Below are positions 1 to 8,547 of a stretch of DNA of 32,953 nt, piece by piece (positions within the stretch are counted from its first letter, which is position 1; each line of letters starts with the position of its first letter). The position numbers were made by a program, and so were the translations under genes. Source of the DNA: Myxococcales bacterium (GTDB lineage Bacteria; Myxococcota_A; Polyangia; GCA-2747355); assembly GCA_020431405.1 (NCBI GenBank), contig JAGQIK010000345.1:1-32953 (forward strand). Reading direction: 5' to 3'. The notes under the pieces were generated by a model. It made no database searches and was not told where the DNA came from. It saw nothing but the letters and a program-made list of their open reading frames with translations.

Positions 1-894
1 CACCGTGCTGGCCCGCGCCGCGCCGAGGGCGCGCGCCAGACCGTAGTGCGCCTCGGCGAGGTTCCGATCGGCGCCTATCAGCTGGCGATACAGCTTGGCC
101 GCCTTGGCCGTCGAAGCCGGCTCGCCGGCGCCGAGCAGCGCGCTCTCGGCGCGCCCGAGCAGCTGCAGCAGCGCGGGCTTGCCCGCTGGCCACAGCGCCA
201 GCGCGCGACGCGCGGGCGGCGTGTCGATCTTGACTTGCAGCGTGCTCGCGAGGCGGCGCGCCAGCTCGTCCACAGCGCGACGCCTCGCCGACGCGGCCGA
301 CGCGACCTTGACGACCTTGCGCACCGTCGGCTTGTGGCTGTGCACGATCTGCGCTTCGATGCGCAGCTGCCCTGCGGCGACGCGTGCGGTGCCACCGATG
401 ACGATGTCGACGCCGGCGCGCGCAGCCTCGCGAGCGGCGCGCGCCACGTCGCGAGAGCGACTGGCGTGCTGCTCGTCGACGACGAGCGTGGCGAGCGCGT
501 CGAGCTTGCTGCGCAACAGCAGCGGCAACGCGCCACGCAGCCACCTCGGCTCGCTGCCCTTGGGCATCTCGAAGGGCAGAATCCACAGCCGGCGCGCGGC
601 GGTGTCGACCTTGGGCGGCAGGTGGTCGCTGCTGTGGTGCGCCGCCGCGCCCAGCACCGGCTGCAACACGCGCTTTTTCGGCCTGCGCGCGGGCACCACC
701 GCGGCGTCGCCATCGCCCCCGGGCGGCATCGTGACCGTGTTGCTGCGCCCGATGGCCAGCGCCGCGGCGCCCACCAGCAGAAGCCCGACCACCACGACGA
801 TGGTGGCGTGGCGGCGCTCGCGCCGCTTTAGCGCGGCGGCGTGCTGCTGCTGGGCCTCGACGATGGTGGGTGGAGGCTGGGGCCGCTCGTTCAC
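1..894 (-). CDS. Membrane-anchored TolB/FlgO-like protein with TPR-like C-terminus (partial)
   Basis: This reading frame stays open for 298 codons from a GTG at 894 to the left edge, so the C-terminus lies outside the window. The N-terminus is Pro/Gln-rich and cytoplasmic-looking, followed by a basic patch and one transmembrane helix (about residues 31-49, ATIVVVVGLLLVGAAALAIG). A linker leads to a domain starting near residue 90 with RRLWILPFEM, followed by a segment predicting strand-helix alternation (VVDEQHASRSRDV, then VDIVIGGTARV, then a strand LRIEAQIV). That pattern resembles the TolB-like/FlgO domain of periplasmic assembly or sensor proteins. The last visible segment (AKLYRQLIGADRNLAEAHYG) looks like the start of TPR repeats. 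The start is a judgement: it is the first plausible start before the TM, with no strong Shine-Dalgarno sequence. It is divergent from the gene at 1111. The family assignment is inference from fold pattern. Confidence 0.6.
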   Translation of the reverse strand, partial: MNERPQPPPTIVEAQQQHAAALKRRERRHATIVVVVGLLLVGAAALAIGRSNTVTMPPGGDGDAAVVPARRPKKRVLQPVLGAAAHHSSDHLPPKVDTAARRLWILPFEMPKGSEPRWLRGALPLLLRSKLDALATLVVDEQHASRSRDVARAAREAARAGVDIVIGGTARVAAGQLRIEAQIVHSHKPTVRKVVKVASAASARRRAVDELARRLASTLQVKIDTPPARRALALWPAGKPALLQLLGRAESALLGAGEPASTAKAAKLYRQLIGADRNLAEAHYGLARALGAARASTV

Positions 895-1110
895 GGGGCA
901 ACTATGCGAGCTGAAATCGCGGCTTGGCAACACTGGCGACCGCGGCTTCTCTTGCCCCGATGACAAGCCGGCGGCATCATTCGTGACAGGCTGTCATGCT
1001 GCGATGCGACTGCGGTGACCAAAATCCTTGAGTTTCTCGGGATTGTCCATGGCACGGGGGTTGCTCTAACGCGCGGCGATGCAGCAGCTTAGATCGAACC
1101 GAGGCACCAA

Positions 1111-3150
1111 ATGAATCCGCTCGGCCGCGCCGCCACGATCCTTGCCGCGACGATCCTCGCCGCCACGCTCGCCCTCGTCGGGGGCGTGCGATCCGCCCAC
1201 GCCCAAGGCTTCGCCGTCAAAGACATCATTTTCGCCGAGGTCGACGCCCAGGGAAACGAGACGCGCCGCCTCACCGAGAGCGAGCTCGTCGACTACTTCG
1301 GCCGCGCGCGCTGCGACTGTGACGCCGAGATCAAAGTCATCATCCGCATCACGCCCGATTCGAAACAGCTCGGCACGTTCAAAGTCGTCAGCGGCACCAC
1401 CGACTGCATCAACAACACGACCAACGAGATACTCGACAACTGCCAGATCCACAAAGAAGGGCGCATCCAGGACCAGCGCACCGACATCGAGTTCAACGTC
1501 AAGGCGTCGGCGCTGATGACGCTGCCCGGCGGCAACTGCGACTCGGTGGGCGAAAAGACGATCACGATCTCGGTCCTCACCGATCAGAACAACGACCAGT
1601 ACGCCGCGCAGGCCAAGAACCGCGTCATCACCGTCGACACCGCGCCGCCGCTGGCGCCCATCGCCCCTTCGGGCGACGCGACGCTGGCGGGCGAAGGTCT
1701 GGTCAAGGTCACCTTCGAGAAGCCCTCCACCGACGAGCAGAACGTCGAGTACCAGATCCTGTGCCGCATCAAGGACAACCCGACGGCCGACCCGCTGCCT
1801 AACACCAGCCACACGCCGCGCTTTCAGTCCGCCGCCAACATCTGCCCCACACGCACCCAGACCGCCGGTGACGCCGGCATGCGCGCCACCGATCAGGGCG
1901 TCTCCGACACCACGGAAGACTTCTTCGTCGATTTCGGCAACGAGGACTTCAGCGTCGACGGCGACGCCTCGCCGGTCTCCGACGCGGGCGTCGACGACGC
2001 CGCGGCGACGGGCAGCGACGAGCTGCTCTCGGCGCAGTTCGTCTGCTCCGATCACCTCACCTCGGCAGGCTCGGTCTCGGTGAGCGGCCTGACCAACGGC
2101 GTGACCTACGAGTTCTACGTCGTCGCCATCGACAAGCGCCGCAACGCCAGCACCATCACCTACCTCGGCGAGGAGACGCCCGCCGCCGAGGAGGACCTCT
2201 GGGAGCGCTACAAGCGCGCCGGCGGCGGCGCCAGCGGCGGCTGCGCGCTCGGCAACGACCCGCTCGATGGCGGCACCATCGGCCTGCTCGCGCTGCTCGG
2301 CGCGCTGCTCGGCACGATGCGCCGGCGACGCCGCAAGCGCCTCGCGCGCGGCGCGCGCGCAGCCGGCAAGGGCAAAGGCAAGAGCAAGGCGCTGCTGCTG
2401 GCCCTCATCGTCGGCGTCGGCGCCACCGCCACGGTGCGCGTCGCCCACGCGCAGGGGCGCATCGACCCACAGATCGTCGACGACAGCGAGTATCACTCGC
2501 CGCAGTGGTTCGCCGCCGAGTTCAAGCTCGGCCCCTACAAGCCGAGCATCGATAGCGAGTTCTCGGGCGACGGCCCCTACGCGCGCATCTTCGACGGCGG
2601 CGGCCTGATGCTGCGCTGGGAGTTCGACGTCCAGGTCTGGCACGGCTTCGGCAGCCTCGGCATCGGCGTCGTCGGCGGCTACTTTCGCCGCTCGGCGCAG
2701 GCCTTCATCGACGATGGTGGCGGCGGCACATCGAGCGGCACCGAGCGCTCGGGCGGCGAGACGTCGATCATGCTGGTGCCGATCTCGGTGCTCGCCGTCT
2801 ATCGATTCGACGTGCTGGCCAACCGCTGGCACATCCCCGTGGTGCCGTTCGTCAAGTTCGGCGTCAACTACACGCTGTGGTGGATCTTCAACGGCTCGGG
2901 CGACGTGGCCAGCGTCGACGGCGACAAGGCGCGCGGCGGCAGCTGGGGCCTCGCTTTCAACGCCGGCCTGGCGCTGCAGCTCGACTTTCTCGAACCCGGC
3001 GCGGCCAAGACGCTCGACGCCGAGGTCGGCATCAACCACACCTACCTGTTCTTCGAGTTCGCCTATACCGGCGCTGACGGCTTTGGCGCGGCAGGCAAGC
3101 TCGATGTCGGCGACGCCACCTGGCAGGCCGGCCTCGCCTTCGAGTTCTGA
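1111..3150 (+). CDS. Fusion of a MYXO-CTERM-anchored protein with an outer-membrane beta-barrel protein
   Basis: The 679-residue product starts at ATG 1111, with GAGG about 8 nt upstream. Residues 1-31 form a signal peptide ending AHA. Residues 32-370 are a Cys-containing extracellular region with a fibronectin-III-like part near 175-365. Residues 371-420 look like a complete MYXO-CTERM signal: GGCALG with Cys378, a hydrophobic helix (about 388-402) and a basic run from 404. A second signal-peptide-like segment (about 424-447, again ending AHA) follows without a stop, then a 230-residue beta-barrel-like domain ending in Phe, as outer-membrane proteins do. From memory, myxobacteria encode such parts as separate adjacent genes (MXAN_2561-type anchored protein and MXAN_2562-type barrel). 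Here they share one frame. ATG 2317 (Met403) could start the barrel independently, but it lacks a clear ribosome-binding site. truA follows 3 nt downstream. Confidence 0.75.
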   Translation: MNPLGRAATILAATILAATLALVGGVRSAHAQGFAVKDIIFAEVDAQGNETRRLTESELVDYFGRARCDCDAEIKVIIRITPDSKQLGTFKVVSGTTDCINNTTNEILDNCQIHKEGRIQDQRTDIEFNVKASALMTLPGGNCDSVGEKTITISVLTDQNNDQYAAQAKNRVITVDTAPPLAPIAPSGDATLAGEGLVKVTFEKPSTDEQNVEYQILCRIKDNPTADPLPNTSHTPRFQSAANICPTRTQTAGDAGMRATDQGVSDTTEDFFVDFGNEDFSVDGDASPVSDAGVDDAAATGSDELLSAQFVCSDHLTSAGSVSVSGLTNGVTYEFYVVAIDKRRNASTITYLGEETPAAEEDLWERYKRAGGGASGGCALGNDPLDGGTIGLLALLGALLGTMRRRRRKRLARGARAAGKGKGKSKALLLALIVGVGATATVRVAHAQGRIDPQIVDDSEYHSPQWFAAEFKLGPYKPSIDSEFSGDGPYARIFDGGGLMLRWEFDVQVWHGFGSLGIGVVGGYFRRSAQAFIDDGGGGTSSGTERSGGETSIMLVPISVLAVYRFDVLANRWHIPVVPFVKFGVNYTLWWIFNGSGDVASVDGDKARGGSWGLAFNAGLALQLDFLEPGAAKTLDAEVGINHTYLFFEFAYTGADGFGAAGKLDVGDATWQAGLAFEF

Positions 3151-3153
3151 GCG

Positions 3154-3900
3154 GTGCGCAACCTGCTGCTGACCATCGCCTACGACGGGGCGGACTTCTC
3201 CGGTTGGCAGCGCAACCCCGGCGCGCGCACGGTGCAGGCGACCATCGAGGCCGTGCTGCGCGAGATGACACAGGACGAGACCGTCACCTTGCGCGTCACC
3301 GGACGCACCGACGCCGGCGTGCACGCGCTCGGGCAGCTCGCCGCCTTCAAGACCGAGTCCGCGATCGCCGAGCAGCGCTTCTTGCGCGGGCTCAACTCGC
3401 TTCTGCCCGACAGCGTCAGCATCCTCGCGGTCGAGAGCGTCCCGCTCGACTACAACCCGCGCCACAAAAACGCGGGCAAGCACTACCGCTACACGATCTG
3501 GAATCACCGCGAGATCGCGCCGGCAGACAAGCGGCGCGCCTGGCACATCTACGGTGCCGTCGACCGCATGCAGATGGCGCGCGCTGCGCGCTTGCTGGTC
3601 GGCACGCACGACTTCGCCGCCTTTCGCGCTGCCGACTGCGAGCGCCCCAGCACCACGCGCACGCTCTATCGCGTCACCGTCAGCGAGCTGCAAGCGAGGC
3701 GCGAGCTGCGCATCGACGTCGAGGGCACGGCGTTTCTCAAGAACATGGTGCGCATCATCGCGGGCACGCTGCTCGACATCGGCCGCGGCAAGCTGCCGCT
3801 CGAGCTGGTGCACGAGCTGCTCGAAAGCGGCGACCGCACCCGCGCCGGCATCACCGCCCCCCCGCACGGCCTTTGCCTCGTGCGCGTGCTGCGTCCCTGA
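3154..3900 (+). CDS. truA: tRNA pseudouridine synthase A (tRNA U38-40)
   Basis: The 248-residue protein converts uridines 38-40 of tRNA anticodon arms to pseudouridine in the cytoplasm. The N-terminal LTIAYDGADFSGWQRNP block is typical of TruA. The catalytic motif RTDAGVHA places the nucleophilic Asp at residue 53. The conserved HYRYTIWN, FAAFRA and FLKNMVRI blocks are all present, and the length matches the family. It uses a GTG start 3 nt after the stop of the fused barrel gene, which suggests translational coupling. There is no obvious ribosome-binding site of its own apart from the upstream coding tail. Confidence 0.96.
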   Translation: MRNLLLTIAYDGADFSGWQRNPGARTVQATIEAVLREMTQDETVTLRVTGRTDAGVHALGQLAAFKTESAIAEQRFLRGLNSLLPDSVSILAVESVPLDYNPRHKNAGKHYRYTIWNHREIAPADKRRAWHIYGAVDRMQMARAARLLVGTHDFAAFRAADCERPSTTRTLYRVTVSELQARRELRIDVEGTAFLKNMVRIIAGTLLDIGRGKLPLELVHELLESGDRTRAGITAPPHGLCLVRVLRP

Positions 3901-4012
3901 GACGGTCGCACTGCGACGCGCGCGCGACGCACAGCCGCAAGCGCTCGACATCAATAGCCGCACCGATGGTCCGTCACTTGCACTCGAGAGCTACCCAAAG
4001 GAGGTATCTCAG

Positions 4013-5005
4013 ATGCCTAGCAAGCCGGTCTCCATCATCCTCGCGCTCGTCTTGTTCGCCGCCGCCGCGGTTGCCTGCGGTCCGCTGCCCGACGACGAGC
4101 GCGACGGTCCACAGTCGACGCGCTCCGCGCAGTCGCTCACTTCGATCTCGATCAACCCGATAAACCCGAATCTGCCGAAGCTGTCGCTGCCGACCACCGA
4201 CGTCATGACATGGAACGCGTGGGGCACTGGCCGCGGCGCGCACTGGCGGCTGAGCGACTACGGCGTCGTGCGCGTCAGGACAGCGCTGACACACCCTCGC
4301 GGCTGGAACCTCGTGGGCGTCGCGGGTGACCGTGTGCTGTGGGCGAGCGGCAGCGGCGGCGCCGAGCTGTGGACCATCGACAGCAACAACCAACGGGTCG
4401 CCACGCACACGCTGCCCTCGCCCGGGTCGGGCTACAGCGCTGTCGGCCTCGCGCAGGCGTCGCCCCTGGCGTGGAACTGCTACCGCACGGGCGCCGAGCA
4501 GAACTACTACGTCGCATGGGACGCGATCCCTGACGCAGAGAGCCGCGAGGGCCGCTGGGCCGTGCAGCTCGTCGCGGGTGACGGCTACGTCAGACGCACC
4601 AACTTCCAGAACAAGCCCTTCGGCGGCCTCACGGCGCTGTGGTTCGGCTACGCCGCCGACGGCTACGAGGCGATGCTCTTTCGCAACAACACCGGCGCGG
4701 CTTATCTGTACCGGGCGGTGTTTTCGGGCACGACGTACACGCTGCAGAACCTCAAGACGTTCCAGCGCAGCGGGTATCAGGTGGTGGGTATGACGGCCAA
4801 GAAGCGTCCCACCAGCCTGACCTTCAATCCGCTGGGCGGCACGCCGTTCAACAACCACCTGCTGTTCAGCAGCTACAGCCAGAGCAGCGGCGCCGCGATC
4901 CTCGCTGCCTACGACGCTGGCGGCATCCACCTCGCCGACTGGAGCTACAGCTCGCCGACCTACAGCGCCACCGGCTACGCGTACGTGCCGCCGGTCTGCC
5001 GCTAG
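4013..5005 (+). CDS. Orphan secreted lipoprotein, Trp/Tyr-rich
   Basis: The 330-residue product starts at ATG 4013 after a near-perfect AAAGGAGG, so the start is firm even though the frame stays open further upstream. It has a lipoprotein signal peptide with lipobox AVAC (Cys22), followed by a short acidic and polar linker. The rest is rich in Trp, Tyr, Gly and Asn in alternating strand-like segments (HWRLSDYGVVRV, DRVLWASGSGGAELWTID, GYEAMLFRNNTGAAYLYR, NNHLLFSSYSQSSGAAIL). These look like irregular blades of a beta-propeller or a carbohydrate-binding beta repeat. I do not recognise the family. The 112-nt gap after truA suggests its own promoter, though none can be named confidently. Confidence 0.8.
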   Translation: MPSKPVSIILALVLFAAAAVACGPLPDDERDGPQSTRSAQSLTSISINPINPNLPKLSLPTTDVMTWNAWGTGRGAHWRLSDYGVVRVRTALTHPRGWNLVGVAGDRVLWASGSGGAELWTIDSNNQRVATHTLPSPGSGYSAVGLAQASPLAWNCYRTGAEQNYYVAWDAIPDAESREGRWAVQLVAGDGYVRRTNFQNKPFGGLTALWFGYAADGYEAMLFRNNTGAAYLYRAVFSGTTYTLQNLKTFQRSGYQVVGMTAKKRPTSLTFNPLGGTPFNNHLLFSSYSQSSGAAILAAYDAGGIHLADWSYSSPTYSATGYAYVPPVCR

Positions 5006-5060
5006 CGCGCCGGCCCGCATCCGAGGCCATAGCGGCTTGGCTTCGCGCTATGCTGCGCGC

Positions 5061-6005
5061 ATGGCCAAATATCGCATCCTCAGCCTCGATGGCGGCGGCG
5101 TGCGCGGCGTCTACACCGCCGTGCTGCTCAAGCGCCTCGAAGCGCGCGCGCCCGGTTTTCTCGCCAGCATCGATCTGTTCGCCGGCACGTCCACAGGCGG
5201 CATCATCGCGCTCGCGCTGGCCTTCGGCCTCACGCCTGACGATCTGATCGAGCTCTACCACGACAACGCCGAGGCGATCTTCGCTGACTCCATCGCCGAC
5301 GACATGCGCGACCTCGGCAAGCTGCTCGGCGCCGACTACGACCAGGGCCCGCTGCGCAAGCTGCTCGAGGAGCGCTTCGGCGACAAGGTGCTCGGCGATC
5401 TGGTCAAGCGCGTGCTGATCTCGGCGTTCGACCTCGATCCTGGCGAGGATCAGCCCGAGCGCGTCTGGCAGCCGCGCTTCTTTCACAACTACCCGCCGGC
5501 GCCCGGCAAGCCCGACGACCGCACCGCGCGCATCGTCGACGTAGCCCTCGCCACCAGCGCGGCGCCGACGTTCTTCCCGAGCTACCGCGGCTATGTCGAC
5601 GGCGGCGTGGCCGCCAACAACCCGAGCATGTGCGCGCTGGCCCAGGCGCTCGACAAGCACACCGGCAAGCAGAAGCTCGAGGACATTCGGCTGCTCTCGC
5701 TGAGCACCGGCGTCGATCCGCGCGTCGTCACCGGCGACACGCTCGACTGGGGCTACGTGCAGTGGGCGCCGGTGCTGGTGCACATGATGATCGAAGGGCC
5801 GATGCAGACAGCGCACTACCAGTGCAAACGCCTGCTCGGCGAGACCGGCTATCGCCGCGTGGCGCCGCTGTTGCCGCGCGCCATCGGCCTCGACGGCGCC
5901 AAGCACGTGGCCGATCTCATCGAATACGCCAACGACGTCGACCTCGACGCCCCCGCGCCGCTCGGTGTCGCCGAGTGGGTCAAGGCCGAGCTGGCGCCCG
6001 AATAG
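5061..6005 (+). CDS. Patatin-like phospholipase
   Basis: The 314-residue protein has the full patatin signature. The oxyanion-hole motif DGGGVRG is at residues 10-16. The nucleophile elbow GTSTG has Ser44. The catalytic-dyad Asp180 sits in the DGG motif within YVDGGVAANNP. Patatins are Ser-Asp lipid acyl hydrolases. No signal peptide is visible, so it is probably cytoplasmic. ATG 5061 gives MAKYRILSLDGGG, the usual short lead into the motif. A TTG 24 nt upstream is a weaker alternative. No strong Shine-Dalgarno is seen. It converges on an SRPBCC protein and lies near an acyl-CoA synthetase, so a role in lipid turnover is plausible. A phage-defence (CapV-like) role is not supported, because no cyclase or partner gene is adjacent. 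Confidence 0.92.
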   Translation: MAKYRILSLDGGGVRGVYTAVLLKRLEARAPGFLASIDLFAGTSTGGIIALALAFGLTPDDLIELYHDNAEAIFADSIADDMRDLGKLLGADYDQGPLRKLLEERFGDKVLGDLVKRVLISAFDLDPGEDQPERVWQPRFFHNYPPAPGKPDDRTARIVDVALATSAAPTFFPSYRGYVDGGVAANNPSMCALAQALDKHTGKQKLEDIRLLSLSTGVDPRVVTGDTLDWGYVQWAPVLVHMMIEGPMQTAHYQCKRLLGETGYRRVAPLLPRAIGLDGAKHVADLIEYANDVDLDAPAPLGVAEWVKAELAPE

Positions 6006-6021
6006 GCATCAGGCGTAGACC

Positions 6022-6480
6022 TCACCTCGGGTTTCCGTGCAGCGACTCGGCGCGCGCTTTGAGGTCGCGGTCCATCTTGCGAAAGCCCGGCTCGGCGACG
6101 CGCCGGATCAGCGCGAACGTCGGCGCGACCAGCGGCCCGCGATACTCCTCGCGGTGGGTCACGTGCGTGGCGCCAGCGCCGATGTCGTCGAGCGCGAACG
6201 AGTGGGTCCCGTGGCCCAACGGTCGAAGCGCGTGCACGAAGCTGCCTTGCCAGCTGAAGAACGTCTCGGCGTCGATGCGCTGGATAAATGACTTGCCCAG
6301 CACGCGAAACGGCAAGAAGTCGAAGTAGATGTGCTCGGTGATCTCGGCGCCAACCCGTGCTGCCCCGTCGATGCGGTGGATGAAGCTGTTCCACAGCGGG
6401 TAGCGCGGGAAGTCGAGCAGCACCTGCCACACCAGGCTGCGGGGCGCGTCGATGGTGATCTCGGTCTGCACGAATCGCAT
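6022..6480 (-). CDS. SRPBCC (START/Bet v1-like) family protein
   Basis: The product is 152 residues. It opens with MRFVQTEITIDAPRSLVWQV, a classic SRPBCC first strand and helix (I-x-APxxxVWxVL), and continues with FPRYPLWNSFIHRIDG, as in polyketide cyclase/dehydrase-like members. A central beta-sheet region and a long C-terminal helix (RKMDRDLKARAESLH) complete the fold. Such proteins bind hydrophobic ligands in a helix-grip cavity, and no specific substrate can be read from the sequence. Starts at 6480 or at 6501 (seven residues longer) are both possible, and neither has a clear ribosome-binding site. It lies 121 nt downstream of the acyl-CoA synthetase on the same strand and may be co-transcribed with it. 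Confidence 0.8.
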   Translation of the reverse strand: MRFVQTEITIDAPRSLVWQVLLDFPRYPLWNSFIHRIDGAARVGAEITEHIYFDFLPFRVLGKSFIQRIDAETFFSWQGSFVHALRPLGHGTHSFALDDIGAGATHVTHREEYRGPLVAPTFALIRRVAEPGFRKMDRDLKARAESLHGNPR

Positions 6481-6601
6481 CGCCGTCGATAATAGCGCCA
6501 TGCGGCCGTGGCCGTGGAGGCCGTGTCGTGGGTACTGCGTCTCGACGAGCTGCGCCGCCCGTGTCGCCGTGCTCTCGCGCAGCGGCCGACAACGCTCGAG
6601 C

Positions 6602-8410
6602 TCAGACGAGCACGGTCTCGCCTGCCTCGGCGCGAGCCGCCCACGCCTCCACGCGCTCGGCGTATGCATCTTCGATGGCTTGGCGCTTGAGCTTGAGCGT
6701 CGGCGTCAGCATGCCGTTATCGATGCGCCACTCGTCGGCGGCGACCACGACGAAGGCGAGCTGTTCGTGGTGCTCGAGCTTGGCGTTGACCCGCTGGCGC
6801 AGCTTCTCCGCCGCCCGCACCAACAAAGCGCGCTCCGCTGGTCGCGCCAGTCGTCGCCGCGCGGCGTCGGTGAGCATCAGCACCGCGAACGGCTGCGGCA
6901 TCCCGCTGCCCATCACGCACGACTGCTCCACCACATCGTCGACGTTGAGCAGGTTCTCGATGGGTGCCGGCGAGACGTACTTGGCCTTGCTCGTCTTGAA
7001 CAGCTCCTTCACACGTCCCGTGATGATCAACCGCCCCTCGTCGTCGATCACGCCGCGGTCACCGGTGCGCAGATAGCCATCCTCGGTGAAGGCCTGCGCC
7101 GTCAGCTCGGGCGCCTTGTAGTAGCCCTTCATCAGCGCCGGGCACTTCATCAGGATCTCGCCCTGCTCGGAGATGCGCAGCTTCACACCGACGTGCGGCT
7201 CGCCGACGGTCCCGAGGCGCACGCGGCCCGGCCTGGTGGCGGTGCAGTAGGCGAAGTTTTCGCTCATGCCGTAGCCCTCGAGCAGCTCGAGGCCGAGGTC
7301 GCGATACCAGGCCATCAGCTCGGCGGGCATCGGCGCCGACCCAGTGCCGGCGTAACGCACCTCGCCGAGTCCGAGCTCGCCGAGGATCTTCTTTCGCACC
7401 AGGCGGCCCACCAGCGGCAGCGCCAGCAACAGTCGCAGCCGGCGCGCCGGGATCTTCTCCTCGACGGCCGCACGAAACTTGAGCCACAGGCGCGGCACCG
7501 AGAGGAAGAAGGTCGGTCGGGCCCGTTTGAGGTCGTCGCGAAAGGTCTCGAGCGACTCGACGAAGCTGACACGGCAGCCGTAGTAGATCGAGCACAGCTC
7601 GACGACGCAGCGCTCGGCGGTGTGCGCCAGCGGCAGGTACGAGAACATGCGGTCGTCGGCGCTCATCTCGATGGTGGCGCCGACGTTCTTGGCGAACGCC
7701 ACGATCGCGGCAAAGCTCACCTCGACGGCCTTGGGCACGCCGGTGCTGCCCGAGGTGTAGATCAGCATCGACGTGTCCTCAGCAGCGCGCGTTGGCGAGT
7801 CGGCGATGGGCTCGTGCGTCGCGACGATGTCGTTCCAGCTGTCCATCGGCGCATCCGCGTTGCGCGGGCTGCGCGCGCAGCCGAGCAGACGCACAGCACC
7901 CGAGACGGCGCCGCGCAGCTCGGCCCAGCCGTCGAGCGGACCGACGAACATCAGCGGACATTCGGCGTGCTCGAGCACGTAGCGCAAGGTCTTGCTGCTG
8001 ACCGTCGGGTAGATCGCCACCGACACGTGACCGGCCATCCAGATCGCCAGCTCGAAGATGAAGAACTCGGCGCAGTTCTTCGAGAGCAGCGCGATGTTGC
8101 TGCGCGCCGGCAACGAGCACCCGCGCAAATAGGCGGCGACGCGGCGCGCTTCGTCCATCGTCTCGCGCCAGCTGCGCTCGAAGACGCGCCCTTCGTAGGG
8201 CTGGACGAGATAGGTCTGCGACGCCCGCTGTCGCTCCCAGTGGTAGGCGCGCTGCAGCGGCAGGTCGGCGTCGAGTATCGGCGCTGCCTCGGCGGCCTCG
8301 AGCTCGACCACTGCCGAGTCGCGCGGCACGCCCGTCGACGATGGGTCGGCATGTCGGGCGACGCTGGGCGCGCGGCGCGGACGGTCTTGTTGCGGCTGGA
8401 CGAGGGTCAT
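6602..8410 (-). CDS. AMP-dependent long-chain acyl-CoA synthetase (FadD/FAA1-like)
   Basis: The 602-residue protein is expected to activate fatty acids to acyl-AMP and then acyl-CoA. The adenylation signature YTSGSTGVPK is at about residues 218-227. The A5-type motif GYGMSE is at 379-384 and LRTGD at 446-450. The C-terminal hinge GRVKELFKTSKAKYVSPAPI and the late Lys in LTPTLKLKR, the usual catalytic lysine position, are present. ATG 8410 is preceded by GGAG at proper spacing. A TTG at 8443 would add 11 residues. The first 45 residues are a polar, low-complexity extension. Length and motifs fit the long-chain (about 600 aa) subfamily. It is divergent from the STAND NTPase, with 137 nt between them. 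Confidence 0.93.
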   Translation of the reverse strand: MTLVQPQQDRPRRAPSVARHADPSSTGVPRDSAVVELEAAEAAPILDADLPLQRAYHWERQRASQTYLVQPYEGRVFERSWRETMDEARRVAAYLRGCSLPARSNIALLSKNCAEFFIFELAIWMAGHVSVAIYPTVSSKTLRYVLEHAECPLMFVGPLDGWAELRGAVSGAVRLLGCARSPRNADAPMDSWNDIVATHEPIADSPTRAAEDTSMLIYTSGSTGVPKAVEVSFAAIVAFAKNVGATIEMSADDRMFSYLPLAHTAERCVVELCSIYYGCRVSFVESLETFRDDLKRARPTFFLSVPRLWLKFRAAVEEKIPARRLRLLLALPLVGRLVRKKILGELGLGEVRYAGTGSAPMPAELMAWYRDLGLELLEGYGMSENFAYCTATRPGRVRLGTVGEPHVGVKLRISEQGEILMKCPALMKGYYKAPELTAQAFTEDGYLRTGDRGVIDDEGRLIITGRVKELFKTSKAKYVSPAPIENLLNVDDVVEQSCVMGSGMPQPFAVLMLTDAARRRLARPAERALLVRAAEKLRQRVNAKLEHHEQLAFVVVAADEWRIDNGMLTPTLKLKRQAIEDAYAERVEAWAARAEAGETVLV

Positions 8411-8526
8411 CGCGGTCTCCGTTGCTCTGTGGTGCACCAGCAATGGCTCGCTTCGGTGCTCAGCTGCCAGACCATCTGCTGCTCACTTTGTGCTCATTCG
8501 ATGATGCGTACGGCCAAGTTGCGGAG

Positions 8527-8536
8527 ATCAGCTGAT
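8527..8536. promoter_or_regulatory. 10-bp perfect palindrome beside a ribosome-binding site (possible operator)
   Basis: ATCAGCTGAT reads the same on both strands. It ends immediately before the AGGA (8537-8540) that serves the GTG at 8548. Its place in the short divergent intergenic region suggests an operator, but a chance palindrome of this length is quite possible. Confidence 0.3.
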
Positions 8537-8547
8537 AGGATGAGCAG

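Noticed and set aside
1066-3963. A 965-codon open frame on the minus strand across the fused barrel gene and truA
   Set aside because: Composition is Arg/Ala/Asp/Val-rich with no domain, signal peptide or coherent fold, and the opposite strand holds well-supported genes. It is a GC-rich codon shadow.
5061-6005. Patatin as a CBASS-type phage-defence effector
   Set aside because: No nucleotidyltransferase, sensor or other defence gene is nearby. The neighbours suggest lipid metabolism.
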